Source of the DNA: JBGMEA01 sp963674555
GTDB lineage: Bacteria > Bacillota > Clostridia > Eubacteriales > Anaerofustaceae
Direction: 5' to 3'
Assembly (NCBI GenBank): GCA_963674555.1
Contig: OY771429.1
Span: forward strand, 806,001 to 870,000
DNA: 64,000 nt
Positions 33,816 through 42,860 of this stretch are shown piece by piece. Position 1 is the stretch's first letter, and each line of letters begins with the position of its first letter. The position numbers and the translations under genes were made by a program. The notes below the pieces were generated by a model, which was not told where the DNA came from, did no database searches, and was given only the letters and a program-made list of their open reading frames with translations.

Positions 33816-35704
33816 TGTAATTCGACCCACTCTTCTTCTAATTGATCATGCCTTTCTGCTAAAGTCTTATGCAGAAGGGTTTTTTCTTTGGCATATTCTG
33901 TGTTTTTAAAGAAAGATTCTTCAGCCATTTCGGCTTCTATCTGCTCTTTTTCTTCCTGAACGGTCACAAGAAGCTCTTCGATCTCAGCGATACGTTCTGT
34001 ATATTTTTTTATTGCATTTTTACTGAGTTGTTTTTCATTTTGCTGTTCATTATCTCTTGCTACTAAAATCTGTTCGACTTTATCTTCTGATGGCGAAATC
34101 TCTTGATTGTACAATTCATTTGCTTGTTCGTACCCGCAATCATACATATAAGCTTTTCCTTTATGAATGAAGATCATCCTGTCCGCTATGCTATTCAGCA
34201 AGTATCTGTCATGTGATACGAGTATGATCGTACCCGAATAGCTTTGTAAAGCGGTTTCAAAAATGTCTTTGGATGCTATATCAAGATGATTGGTAGGTTC
34301 ATCCAACAGCATCAAATTGCTTTTGTTGAGCATTAGTTTTGCTACTGCCACTCGGCTTACTTCGCCGCCTGATAAAACACCGATTTTCTTATGGACATCT
34401 TCAGCGGAAAACAGTAGGCTCCCAAGGATATTGCGGATCGTTCCGTTGTCTTCTCCGCTGTATTCGACCAACTCTTCCAAGATGGAATGTTGCGGATCAA
34501 GATCTTCATGCTGTTGCTTAAAGTGTGTCGGCTTGATATTGCTTCCCAGAGAAATCGTCCCGCTTACGGGCTGCAGTTGACCCATGATAGTCTTTAATAT
34601 CGTACTTTTCCCCGTAGCATTGTCTCCGCATATACCGATCGTTTCACCAGTATGCACGATCATATCGATCCCTTCGATCAAAGGCTTGCCGTTGTATCCT
34701 ACTGAAAGATCTTTGAATTCGATCGCTTTATTGGTTATAGATCCTTTATCTATGAAATCGATTTTTGCAGTTTTCTTTATCGATCGCTTTTCGATAATAT
34801 CGATTTTTGCGAGTTGTTTCTCTCGACTTTCGGCTCGTCGAATAGATTTCTCTCGATTGAAACTTTTGAGTTTTGTGATGATCTCTTGCTGTCTTTTTAT
34901 GTACTTCTGTTGTTGTTTATATGCACGTTCATATGCATGGATATACTCTTGTTTTTGTTTATAATACGAGGAGTAATTACCGTTATAAGATTTTACTTCA
35001 TGATCTTCGACATCCCAAACAGTCGATACTGTTTTTTCCAAAAAATATCGATCATGCGAAACGATGATATAAGTCCCTTTGTATTGTGTAAGATAGGACT
35101 CCAACCATCCAATACTATCCAGATCCAAATAGTTTGTCGGTTCATCCAATAGTAACAAATCGGGTTCTGATATCAAAAGTTTCGCTAACGCCACACGCAT
35201 TTTCTGTCCGCCGCTTAATTGTTTGATAAGCATAGTAAAATCTTTTTCTTCAAATCCCAAACCTTTCAAGGTGCCGATCGTGATACTGCGATAATAATAT
35301 CCTCTATCAGCCTCAAATACTTCAGATTTATTGAAATATTCTTCATTTAACTTTGATAATAGATTGAGATCTTTTGTCTGTTCGATCTTTTTGAGCAGTG
35401 ATTGAAGATATTCTTCCGCTTTAATGAGTCTTTCGGACGCCTTCAATGCTTCTTGCATGATCGTACACGAATCATCCAATCCGAGATCTTGATGCAAATA
35501 ACCGATCGTAAGATCGCTTTTATAAGTGATATACCCATTATCAGGCTCCAAGATTCCGCTGATCATTTTTAACAACGTGGATTTACCGCTGCCGTTACTG
35601 CCGATCAAACCGATATGAGCCCCTTCATCAACAGATAAAGTTACTTGATCGAGAATCACATTTGTTCCGAAATGTTTTTCGATGTTATTAAGTGATAAAA
35701 GCAT
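33791..35704 (-). CDS. ABC-F family ATPase
   Basis: 637 residues: two ABC domains in one chain without membrane segments. Walker A motifs are GLIGSNGSGKS and GICGDNATGKS, signatures LSGGQKMRVALAK and LSGGEVSRVAVAK, Walker B LLLLDEPTNYLDL and LMLLDEPTNHLDI. A basic helical linker (about residues 240-300) and a C-terminal coiled coil (about 540-625, rich in Glu/Lys/Gln) fit the Uup/YdiF branch. Proteins of this group act at the ribosome exit site; some protect against antibiotics, but nothing here points to resistance. Confidence 0.92.
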   Translation of the reverse strand: MLLSLNNIEKHFGTNVILDQVTLSVDEGAHIGLIGSNGSGKSTLLKMISGILEPDNGYITYKSDLTIGYLHQDLGLDDSCTIMQEALKASERLIKAEEYLQSLLKKIEQTKDLNLLSKLNEEYFNKSEVFEADRGYYYRSITIGTLKGLGFEEKDFTMLIKQLSGGQKMRVALAKLLISEPDLLLLDEPTNYLDLDSIGWLESYLTQYKGTYIIVSHDRYFLEKTVSTVWDVEDHEVKSYNGNYSSYYKQKQEYIHAYERAYKQQQKYIKRQQEIITKLKSFNREKSIRRAESREKQLAKIDIIEKRSIKKTAKIDFIDKGSITNKAIEFKDLSVGYNGKPLIEGIDMIVHTGETIGICGDNATGKSTILKTIMGQLQPVSGTISLGSNIKPTHFKQQHEDLDPQHSILEELVEYSGEDNGTIRNILGSLLFSAEDVHKKIGVLSGGEVSRVAVAKLMLNKSNLMLLDEPTNHLDIASKDIFETALQSYSGTIILVSHDRYLLNSIADRMIFIHKGKAYMYDCGYEQANELYNQEISPSEDKVEQILVARDNEQQNEKQLSKNAIKKYTERIAEIEELLVTVQEEKEQIEAEMAEESFFKNTEYAKEKTLLHKTLAERHDQLEEEWVELHYLLENRT

Positions 35705-35804
35705 TGCTCTCTCCGATTTCTAAATACAATCCGCTTTCTATATTACCAAATATTTGACGGAAAATTCAATGTAATAGCGATATTTTACGTAATATTGTTC
35801 AAAT

Positions 35805-35835
35805 AATAAAGGATACTCTCAGAGTATCCTTTATT
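35805..35835 (-). terminator. Terminator of the hcy operon
   Basis: AATAAAGGATACTCT / AGAGTATCCTTTATT with a single-base centre, 75 bases past the hcyB stop. It separates the SAM-controlled genes from the ABC-F gene. Confidence 0.85.
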
Positions 35836-35909
35836 GAAAATATGAATAGATTATCATATCGTCTGATTATTTGCATGTTTATGTAATTCGTTGATCATAA
35901 TATGATCAA

Positions 35910-36323
35910 TTATTTGTCATTGAAAACATTCGTTATGATCCGTTGTGGGCATGCCCTTACGCACAAAAGACATTCCAAGCATTTGCTGCGATCAAATATC
36001 AATTTATCTTCCTCATCGATATATAATGCACCGACCACACAAGCCGAAACACATGTACCGCAAGCTATGCATTTATCAAAGTCGATATATGTGCTTGTTC
36101 CGTCTTTTTTGACTTTGATATCCATCTCTTTCAAGTACGCGATCGCGTCATCGATGTTTTTTTCCGTACCTTCAAGTTCTATCAATAATCTGCCTTCGAT
36201 ATTATAATTAACTTGGGCTTTTAATATATTGATCCTAAGGTCGTATTTTTTTACAAGATTATACGTGATCGGTTCCGCTGTCATGGTGTTTGGGAACATC
36301 AATAATAATTTAACTTTTTTCAT
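35910..36323 (-). CDS. hcyB: NIL/ferredoxin protein of homocysteine biosynthesis
   Basis: 137 residues. Residues 1-75 form a NIL domain (VKLLLMFPNTMTAEPITYNL, GRLLIELEGTEKNIDDAIAYL) of the kind found next to methionine-related transport proteins. Residues 80-135 carry two four-cysteine sets, CIACGTCVSACVVGALYI and CLECLLCVRACPQRII, for two [4Fe-4S] clusters. Such a protein is paired with DUF39 proteins in methanogens and some anaerobes. Together they convert aspartate semialdehyde and sulfide to homocysteine, with this one supplying electrons. Eleven bases after hcyA and under the same riboswitch. Confidence 0.85.
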   Translation of the reverse strand: MKKVKLLLMFPNTMTAEPITYNLVKKYDLRINILKAQVNYNIEGRLLIELEGTEKNIDDAIAYLKEMDIKVKKDGTSTYIDFDKCIACGTCVSACVVGALYIDEEDKLIFDRSKCLECLLCVRACPQRIITNVFNDK

Positions 36324-36334
36324 TTAACTTCTCC

Positions 36335-37498
36335 TTACTTATGTTTTTTTCTGACTTTCAATGATTTCAGTTTATTCCCTATTGGGAAATTCATGACAGG
36401 TTCGGTCAAGAAGAACTCTTTTCTTTGAATCTGCTCTTTCAATATAGTTGCTATCTCTCTGGATTTTGACATGCTCGTCATCGGAGAAGTTCTGACCTGT
36501 TTGCCGTTTAATGTGATTGATCCGCTTTTCAATTGCGCATAATTTACTTTTGCCAGTACAGGCGAACCACCCTCACGTTTTGAATAGTCATATACGTTCG
36601 TATAGATGTCTTTATCTTCAACTGCGAGGTATTTCAACATCTCTTCGTCCAGAACAGGCATCGGTATCCCAATACCGACAAACATACTCGTACCGTATTT
36701 TTCATAGACAGCCGGCTTGATAAAATCAGTTGACATTTCCCTCATGTTACCGGATACGGCGATCGTTGCGGCGCTGCCTATCGGAACGCCGTTTTCGGAA
36801 CGTTCTCCGCCTGTGTTGAACTGTGTACCGTACCAACTGACATAACCTTGTGCGCCTGCCAGAAAAATTCTCGTTCCCATACCTATCGTTCTGAAATATG
36901 GGTCGTTCATGAGCGGACTTAATTGCCCTGAAGTCGAATAAGTCACATTGGACGCATTCGGTTGCAATATACCCATATAAGTGTATAGCCTTTTTGATGA
37001 AGTATTGGTCGCCGCACCGTAATTCTGGTAAGCGTTTCTGGGATTGTAAATATAGGCTTCGTTGATATCATTGAGATTGATATAGGTCGTTATTTCTTTT
37101 CCCGGGTAGCAATCAGTGCCGTCCGAATAGGCTCTTAACTCTACATCCAATCCATCGATCAGATCACATATCACATGGGCTCCGCCGTACTCGATCCCTT
37201 TATCTTCACTGGGTTGTGTTGCACCGACGTATGTATCGACAGCAGCAAGCCCTCCGTAACACTCAACATTGTTTAAATAAATTTTCCCCATTCGTATGGG
37301 CGGTGACGCATGTCCGACATTTAAAAAGGCTCCCGATGAACACATCGGACCGAATGTCGCCGTTGTAACAATATCAACATATTCGCTCGCTTTCTTTAAT
37401 CCTTCGCTTTTTACGATATCGATGATCTCTTCCGCATCTACAACTACAGCTTTTCCCGATGCGATTTTCTCATTGATCTCCTGATAAGTTTTTGACAT
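36335..37498 (-). CDS. hcyA: DUF39 homocysteine biosynthesis protein
   Basis: 387 residues. Family blocks include TTATFGPMCSSGAFLNVGHA with Cys near residue 52, IYLNNVECYGGLAAVDTYVGATQ, the central GTRIFLAGAQGYVSWYGTQF and IGIPMPVLDEEMLKYLA. The two conserved cysteines, in the GPMCSSGA and VECYGG blocks, may hold sulfur. In Methanosarcina, genes of this family with the NIL-ferredoxin partner are required for homocysteine formation without the usual O-acyl homoserine route. Here a SAM-I riboswitch stands in front and AGGAGGAAAAC precedes the ATG, which supports a role in methionine and SAM supply. Confidence 0.88.
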   Translation of the reverse strand: MSKTYQEINEKIASGKAVVVDAEEIIDIVKSEGLKKASEYVDIVTTATFGPMCSSGAFLNVGHASPPIRMGKIYLNNVECYGGLAAVDTYVGATQPSEDKGIEYGGAHVICDLIDGLDVELRAYSDGTDCYPGKEITTYINLNDINEAYIYNPRNAYQNYGAATNTSSKRLYTYMGILQPNASNVTYSTSGQLSPLMNDPYFRTIGMGTRIFLAGAQGYVSWYGTQFNTGGERSENGVPIGSAATIAVSGNMREMSTDFIKPAVYEKYGTSMFVGIGIPMPVLDEEMLKYLAVEDKDIYTNVYDYSKREGGSPVLAKVNYAQLKSGSITLNGKQVRTSPMTSMSKSREIATILKEQIQRKEFFLTEPVMNFPIGNKLKSLKVRKKHK

Positions 37499-37518
37499 AG
37501 TTTTCCTCCGATTCTATC

Positions 37519-37673
37519 AAAAAAAGTATCCGTCAAATCACAAGATAAGAAGGATACTCAAAAATTCCGTATGAATTCATCTTCCATTTCTTATGAAATG
37601 CAGGAATTGGCACCACGCAAATGCAGGTTGCCGGGCTTCATCGGACCAGTCCCTCAGCCACTCTTGATAAATT
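37519..37673 (-). ncRNA. SAM-I (S-box) riboswitch with transcription terminator
   Basis: On the minus strand the leader reads from 37673 to 37519. P1 is AATTTATC (37666-37673) paired with GATGAATT (37574-37581). Inside are the S-box core blocks AAGAGTGGCTGAGGGACTGG, CCGATGAAGCCCGGCAACC and GGTGCCAATTCCTGCA, including the kink-turn. The expression platform is a seven-pair stem AGTATCC/GGATACT (37525-37531 with 37552-37558), a 20-base loop and a run of seven Ts, 20 bases before the hcyA ATG. High SAM keeps P1 formed and lets the terminator fold, shutting hcyAB off. Confidence 0.95.
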
Positions 37674-37681
37674 ATAGTATT

Positions 37682-37710
37682 ATTATAGGATATATATGTT
37701 ATCTTGTAAA
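37682..37710 (-). promoter_or_regulatory. Sigma-A promoter of the hcyAB leader
   Basis: On the minus strand TTTACA (37705-37710), 17-base spacer, TATAAT (37682-37687). Transcription would start at about 37675, right at the foot of riboswitch helix P1. It lies just downstream of the reductase stop at 37718. Confidence 0.75.
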
Positions 37711-37717
37711 GCTTTTT

Positions 37718-38275
37718 TTATGAAATAAATAATTTTTTTGTAAATTCTTCCAATCTCTCTTGGTTTTCCCCGACAAAACTGCCACCGAATTTATCAGATC
37801 GCGAATAAAATAATTTCTCTACGATCGTACCGTTAATATAGATCAAAAGATGTTTGAGATTCTCGAGTAAACACATGAATTGTTCCGGATATGACGGAGC
37901 TCCTCCGACTGCAAGAACAAAAACTTTTTTCTCGGGAATATCCAATTTGCCTTGGCAATAAAACATTTGGCAACGGTCAAGTATTGTTTTTAATGCGGAA
38001 GGTGCCGATGAGAAATAAATCGCTGAAATAAAAACGATGATGTCGCTGTCAACAAAGTTCTGGTATATTTGCGTCATATCATCTTTTATGATACATTCGC
38101 CTTTATGACTTTCGCAATAATAACAACTTTTGCAATATGCGACATCTTTGTCTATTGCGTAATCGATCATAATATCATATTCATCCGTAGCTTGTTCCAT
38201 AATGTAATCGAGCGCTTTTTTTGTATATCCTGTTTTACGATGCGAACCCATCATAATATACATTTTTTTCTTCAC
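37718..38275 (-). CDS. NADPH-dependent FMN reductase-like flavoprotein
   Basis: 185 residues of flavodoxin fold. MYIMMGSHRKTGYTKKALDY holds the FMN phosphate loop; FISAIYFSSAPSALKTILDR binds the isoalloxazine ring, as in iron-sulfur flavoproteins and NAD(P)H:FMN reductases. AYCKSCYYCESHKGECIIKDD (38114-38176) has four cysteines in compact spacing, like the cluster motif of iron-sulfur flavoproteins, so an Fe-S cluster is possible. An unknown electron-transfer role in the cytoplasm. Divergent from the PspC gene. Confidence 0.8.
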   Translation of the reverse strand: MKKKMYIMMGSHRKTGYTKKALDYIMEQATDEYDIMIDYAIDKDVAYCKSCYYCESHKGECIIKDDMTQIYQNFVDSDIIVFISAIYFSSAPSALKTILDRCQMFYCQGKLDIPEKKVFVLAVGGAPSYPEQFMCLLENLKHLLIYINGTIVEKLFYSRSDKFGGSFVGENQERLEEFTKKLFIS

Positions 38276-38386
38276 GGTACTTTCCCCTTATATTTTAGTT
38301 TTTTATAATTATACCATAACTATGGCTTAATCGGTTTTTAATTATATCATAATATGATAATTCCATTAGATTGACAGGAGAGACGA

Positions 38387-39091
38387 ATGGAAGCTAAACT
38401 TTATAAAATCCCCGAAGAAGGTCTTCTGACCGGAGTATGCGCGGGTATCGCAGATCATTATAAGATCGATCCGACGATCGTACGGATCGCCACTGCAGCT
38501 TTATGTATATTTTGGAATTTCATGGTCTTGGTCTATATAATATTAGCGATAGTCCTTCCGGAAAAAAGTATAATAAATGCAGATAAACAAACAAACGAAA
38601 TGCCGACTTATACAAAAGAACGAACTGAAGATCATGCTGAGTTCGAAGTGAAACCAAAATTAAATAACACAAGAAACACACTTCTTGCGGTAGGCTTGAT
38701 TTGCGGCGGCATCGGTTTATTTGTGACAAGGTTCATCTTCCATTATTCTATAGGACTGGATGATTTTATAACTTTAGTCTTACTCGGTGTTGGTATCTAT
38801 TTGTTGGTCTCCGGTTTAACCGAAGACAAAGAATCGAGTTCGGAACGTTCTTTTAAAATAATCCTTGGCATTATACTGAGCGCCGTGAGCCTATTGTTAA
38901 TCTTTCACATCTTCCATTTTATCATCTTTTCAGTATTCGATATCTTTGCATCGATCAGATACTTATGGCCGTTATTCATTGTGGCGATTGGATTAAATCT
39001 ACTCTTACCTACAAAGAAGACTACTGCATGGATTTGGATAAGCGTAGGCTTCGTAATTATTGCTTACACGATTATAACAAATATCTTGTAA
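38387..39091 (+). CDS. PspC-domain membrane protein
   Basis: 234 residues. The PspC domain fills residues 1-65: LYKIPEEGLLTGVCAGIADH, then IDPTIVRIATAALCIFW and a membrane segment ending IVLPEK. A charged linker follows, then about five hydrophobic segments (residues 100-230), including a LiaF-like pair. Members sense or relay envelope stress. It has GACAGGAG before the ATG, its own transcript and the terminator at 39096. No other psp or lia gene is near. Confidence 0.85.
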   Translation: MEAKLYKIPEEGLLTGVCAGIADHYKIDPTIVRIATAALCIFWNFMVLVYIILAIVLPEKSIINADKQTNEMPTYTKERTEDHAEFEVKPKLNNTRNTLLAVGLICGGIGLFVTRFIFHYSIGLDDFITLVLLGVGIYLLVSGLTEDKESSSERSFKIILGIILSAVSLLLIFHIFHFIIFSVFDIFASIRYLWPLFIVAIGLNLLLPTKKTTAWIWISVGFVIIAYTIITNIL

Positions 39092-39095
39092 TAAG

Positions 39096-39131
39096 AAAAA
39101 GACCGGACATTACAATATGCTCGGTCTTTTT
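39096..39131. terminator. Bidirectional terminator (pspC gene / dnaJ)
   Basis: AAAAAGACCG / CGGTCTTTTT stem with a 16-base loop and T-runs on both strands, between the convergent PspC and dnaJ genes. Confidence 0.85.
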
Positions 39132-39157
39132 TTTGTTTCCATTAGTAAATTATATCA

Positions 39158-40306
39158 TTATTTTTTCTTTGACATCTTTTTAACTTTGTCCCAGAATTTA
39201 TTGTTTTCTTCATGGTTTTCCGTAGCAACTGTTTCCGCAAATGTACGTAATGTTTGTTTTTGCTGTTCATTCAATTTCTTCGGTATTTCTACATTCACTA
39301 CAACGTATTGGTTTCCTTTACCGAATCCGTTTAATGCATGTATACCTTTGTTTTTGAGCTTAAATGTCGTACCCGTTTGAGTACCTGCGGGAATTTTTAA
39401 TTTTACTTGCCCTTCCAAAGTCGGGACACGTACATTATCGCCTAGTACCAACTGAGCGTACGTGACAGGGATCTCAAGGTAAACATCGTCTCCTTCACGC
39501 CTATACAATTCATGCGGTTTTACTTGGATGTATATGAATAGATCGCCGCTTCTTCCGCCCTTTGAGCCGGCATTGCCTTCGCCGCGCAAGGGAAGTACAC
39601 TTCCTGTATCAACACCCGCAGGTATTTTGATCGTGATCTGTCTTTCAACCTTTTCAAATCCGCTTCCGTTACATTTCGTACAAGGTGTTTCGATTATCGT
39701 TCCTTCGCCTTGACATTTGTCACAAACCTGAACGGTCTGCATCATACCGAATATGCTTTTTTGTGTAACGCGAACTTGACCTGAGCCACCGCATTTATCG
39801 CATGTCGTTACATTGCTGCCGGGATTGGCTCCGGTTCCGTCACATTTCGAACACTTCTCTCTTCTCGATAATTTGATCTTTTTTTCAGTGCCGAATGCAG
39901 CTTCCTCAAAAGTAATACTAAGATTAACTTTGATATCTCCACCTTTACGAGGTGCATTACTCATGCCTTGAGAAAATCCACCACCGCCGCCGAACATATT
40001 AAAAATGTCCCCGAAAATATCTCCGAAATCACCGTTACCGCTGAAACCTCCTCCGAATCCTCCGCCCGCATTCGCGTTCGGATCGACACCTGCATGACCG
40101 AATTGATCATACATTTGTCTTTTTTCAGTATCAGTCAGTATTTCGTAAGCTTCGTTGATCTCTTTGAATTTCTCCTCAGCCTCTTTATTATCCTGATTTT
40201 GATCGGGATGATATTTCATGGCGAGTTTTCGATATGCTTTTTTGATCTCATCTTGATTTGCGTTTTTGTCTACTCCGAGTACTTCGTAGTAATCTCTTTT
40301 GCTCAT
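39158..40306 (-). CDS. dnaJ: Chaperone protein DnaJ
   Basis: 382 residues, full type-I DnaJ. The J domain (1-70) has KYHPDQN. A Gly/Phe-rich stretch (75-115) follows, then four CXXCXGXG-type zinc motifs (CSKCDGTGA, CDKCGGSGQ, CDKCQGEGT, CTKCNGSGF) and the C-terminal substrate domain. It stimulates DnaK's ATPase and delivers unfolded proteins. Last gene of the heat-shock operon, 139 bases after dnaK. AAAGGAG precedes the ATG. Confidence 0.97.
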   Translation of the reverse strand: MSKRDYYEVLGVDKNANQDEIKKAYRKLAMKYHPDQNQDNKEAEEKFKEINEAYEILTDTEKRQMYDQFGHAGVDPNANAGGGFGGGFSGNGDFGDIFGDIFNMFGGGGGFSQGMSNAPRKGGDIKVNLSITFEEAAFGTEKKIKLSRREKCSKCDGTGANPGSNVTTCDKCGGSGQVRVTQKSIFGMMQTVQVCDKCQGEGTIIETPCTKCNGSGFEKVERQITIKIPAGVDTGSVLPLRGEGNAGSKGGRSGDLFIYIQVKPHELYRREGDDVYLEIPVTYAQLVLGDNVRVPTLEGQVKLKIPAGTQTGTTFKLKNKGIHALNGFGKGNQYVVVNVEIPKKLNEQQKQTLRTFAETVATENHEENNKFWDKVKKMSKKK

Positions 40307-40345
40307 CGATTCTCCTTTGATCGGATTTGTTCGGATGGTTAGACA

Positions 40346-40359
40346 GACCGAAGACGGTC
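40346..40359 (-). other. Short hairpin in the dnaK-dnaJ gap
   Basis: GACCG-TCTT-CGGTC on the minus strand, in the 139-base gap. There is no T-run, so it is not a classical terminator; it may mark mRNA processing or stability, which in Bacillus-like operons sets the dnaK:dnaJ ratio. Confidence 0.35.
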
Positions 40360-40445
40360 ACAAAACCGCCCTCGTGTCAACTGCAAATTTATATCACAAA
40401 CAATCCCTTTACAAAGACTAAAAATATCTTTGTTCGTTTCGATTA

Positions 40446-42287
40446 TTATTCTTCTGTATCGTCGTCATCAACGACTTCATAATCCGCTTCAACGACAGTA
40501 TCATCATCGTCTTCCGCAGCACTACCGGCATTATCTGCTTGTGCTTCGGCAGTGTCTTGATACATCTTTTGCGCGATCGGATAGAAAGATTCGCTGACTT
40601 TTTCAGTACCTTGCTTGATCGCTTCGAGATCGTCCCCATTCATCAACTCTTTGAGTTCATTGATCGCTGCTTCGACCGATTCTCTTTCTTCATCGGTGAT
40701 TTTATCCGCATTGTCTTTTAAAGATTTTTCTGTCTGATATATCACTGAATCCGCATTGTTCTTCGTGAGGATCTCTTCTTCTTTTTTCTTATCTTCTTCC
40801 GCAAATTTCTCCGCGTCTTGTACCGCTTTTTCGATGTCGTCTTTAGACATATTCGTCGAAGATTGGATCACAACTTTTTGTTCATTGTTTGTTCCGAGAT
40901 CTTTTGCGGATACATTTACGATACCATTAGCGTCGATATCAAAAGTAACTTCGATCTGCGGTACGCCTCTCGGTGCCATCGGGATTCCTGCAAGTTGGAA
41001 TCTTCCGAGTGTCTTATTATCAGCAGACATTTTTCTTTCACCTTGTAAAACATGGATGTCAACTGCTGTTTGATTATCCGCCGCCGTAGAAAAGATTTGA
41101 CTTTTCTTTGTCGGTATCGTTGTGTTTCTTTCGATCAATTTCGTAAAGACACCGCCGAATGTTTCGATCCCAAGTGATAATGGTGTTACATCCAAAAGAA
41201 GAACGTCTTTAACATCTCCTGCGAGTACCCCGCCTTGGATCGCTGCGCCCATTGCGACACATTCATCCGGATTGATACCTTTATATGGTTCTTTTCCTGT
41301 TAGTTTTTTAACAAGCGCTTGCACTGCGGGAATCCTTGTTGATCCTCCGACCAAGATCACTTTATCGATTTGTTCCGTTGTAAGTCCTGAATCTTTGATC
41401 GCATTTTTAACAGGCATTTCCGTTTTATCGATCAGGTTTGACACTAAATCTTCGAATTTTGCCCTCGTTACAGTCATTTCAAAATGTTGAGGACCTTCCG
41501 ATGTTGCCGTAATAAACGGAAGATTGACATTAGAAGTTGTTGTTGAAGACAACTCGATCTTTGTTTTTTCAGCTGCTTCTTTCAGTCGTTGCACTGCCAT
41601 CTTATCTGTAGAAAGATCGACACCTTTGTCTTTTTTATATTCATCTATAAAGTACTTCATCAAAACTTCGTCAAAGTCGTCTCCGCCCAATCGGTTATTC
41701 CCGTTTGTGGATAATACTTCAAATACACCATCGCCCAGTTCCAATATCGAAACATCGAATGTTCCGCCACCAAGGTCATATACCATGATTTTTTGATTGC
41801 CTTCTTTATCAAGACCATATGCTAGTGACGCCGCAGTCGGTTCGTTGATGATCCTCATAACTTCCAAACCTGCGATCTTACCTGCGTCTTTTGTAGCTTG
41901 TCTTTGACTGTCCGAAAAATATGCGGGTACTGTAATGACCGCTTTACTGATCGTTTCTCCTAAATAAGCTTCCGCATCTTTTTTTAACTTCTGCAAGATC
42001 ATTGCAGAGATCTCTTGCGGCGAATACTCTTTATCATCGATCTTAACGGTATAATTGGTTCCCATTTCTCTTTTGATCGAGCTGATCGTTCTGTCCGGAT
42101 TTGTGATCGCTTGGTGTTTTGCAACCTGTCCGACTAAACGTTCACCGTCTTTTGTAAATGCAACGACCGAAGGAGTTGTTCTTGCTCCTTCCGAATTTGG
42201 GATAACGACTGTTTCGCCGCCTTCCAAAACTGCTACACATGAATTTGTTGTACCTAAGTCTATTCCTATGATTTTTTCTTTACTCAT
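40446..42287 (-). CDS. dnaK: Chaperone protein DnaK (Hsp70)
   Basis: 613 residues. ATPase motifs IIGIDLGTTNSCVAVLEGG (phosphate 1), VITVPAYFSDSQRQATKDA, IMVYDLGGGTFDVSILE (phosphate 2) and VILVGGSTRIPAVQ (adenosine). The substrate domain starts after LLDVTPLSLGIE. A helical lid follows and the tail is very acidic (EEDDDDTVVEADYEVV). Works with DnaJ and GrpE in the operon; CIRCE upstream of hrcA puts it under HrcA control. TAGGAGGAATCAATA is the ribosome site. Confidence 0.98.
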   Translation of the reverse strand: MSKEKIIGIDLGTTNSCVAVLEGGETVVIPNSEGARTTPSVVAFTKDGERLVGQVAKHQAITNPDRTISSIKREMGTNYTVKIDDKEYSPQEISAMILQKLKKDAEAYLGETISKAVITVPAYFSDSQRQATKDAGKIAGLEVMRIINEPTAASLAYGLDKEGNQKIMVYDLGGGTFDVSILELGDGVFEVLSTNGNNRLGGDDFDEVLMKYFIDEYKKDKGVDLSTDKMAVQRLKEAAEKTKIELSSTTTSNVNLPFITATSEGPQHFEMTVTRAKFEDLVSNLIDKTEMPVKNAIKDSGLTTEQIDKVILVGGSTRIPAVQALVKKLTGKEPYKGINPDECVAMGAAIQGGVLAGDVKDVLLLDVTPLSLGIETFGGVFTKLIERNTTIPTKKSQIFSTAADNQTAVDIHVLQGERKMSADNKTLGRFQLAGIPMAPRGVPQIEVTFDIDANGIVNVSAKDLGTNNEQKVVIQSSTNMSKDDIEKAVQDAEKFAEEDKKKEEEILTKNNADSVIYQTEKSLKDNADKITDEERESVEAAINELKELMNGDDLEAIKQGTEKVSESFYPIAQKMYQDTAEAQADNAGSAAEDDDDTVVEADYEVVDDDDTEE

Positions 42288-42311
42288 TATTGATTCCTCC
42301 TATACTCACTC

Positions 42312-42860
42312 TTATAATTTATTTACTTTGACCATTGCAGGCCTAATCACTTTTTCTTTGTATCTATATCCCGGTTGCAATTCCTCTAAAATAACATCGT
42401 CTTCCTGATCGGGATCGTTGTCTGTCAGAACAGCGTGGTGCACATTCGGATCGAATTTGACACCGACTGTCTCGATTGGGGACAAGCCTTCATCTGTTAA
42501 AATGTCATTTAATTGTTTTGAGACCATTTTAACACCTTCATAAAAGGATGAAGTTTTTTCGCTTTCATCTTTGAGTGCCCTGTCAAAATTATCGATGACA
42601 CCGATCAATTTCGTCATTATGCCCGAAATGGCGTATGATGACATCTCATATTTTTCTTTGATAACTCTTTTCCGATAATTGTCAAAATCAGCGTAAAGCC
42701 TCATATATGTGTCATCTAATTTCTTATACTCTTCTTGTAACTTTTCCAATGCCCCTTTTTCTGACGATTCCGAAACATAATCATCCATTTCATGATCGAT
42801 GATCTCTTCGATGTTTTCATCCGCATTCAAATCAGGGTTTTCTTTTTTCTCATTTGTCAA
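42312..42860 (-). CDS. grpE: Nucleotide exchange factor GrpE
   Basis: 182 residues. An acidic, disordered N-terminus (about 1-40) is followed by a long coiled-coil helix (EKLQEEYKKLDDTYMRLYAD) and the family block FDNYRKRVIKEK, then the beta wing ending VILEELQPGYRYKEKVIRPA. It opens DnaK to release ADP. Overlaps the hrcA stop by four bases and precedes dnaK by 24. Confidence 0.95.
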   Translation of the reverse strand: MTNEKKENPDLNADENIEEIIDHEMDDYVSESSEKGALEKLQEEYKKLDDTYMRLYADFDNYRKRVIKEKYEMSSYAISGIMTKLIGVIDNFDRALKDESEKTSSFYEGVKMVSKQLNDILTDEGLSPIETVGVKFDPNVHHAVLTDNDPDQEDDVILEELQPGYRYKEKVIRPAMVKVNKL

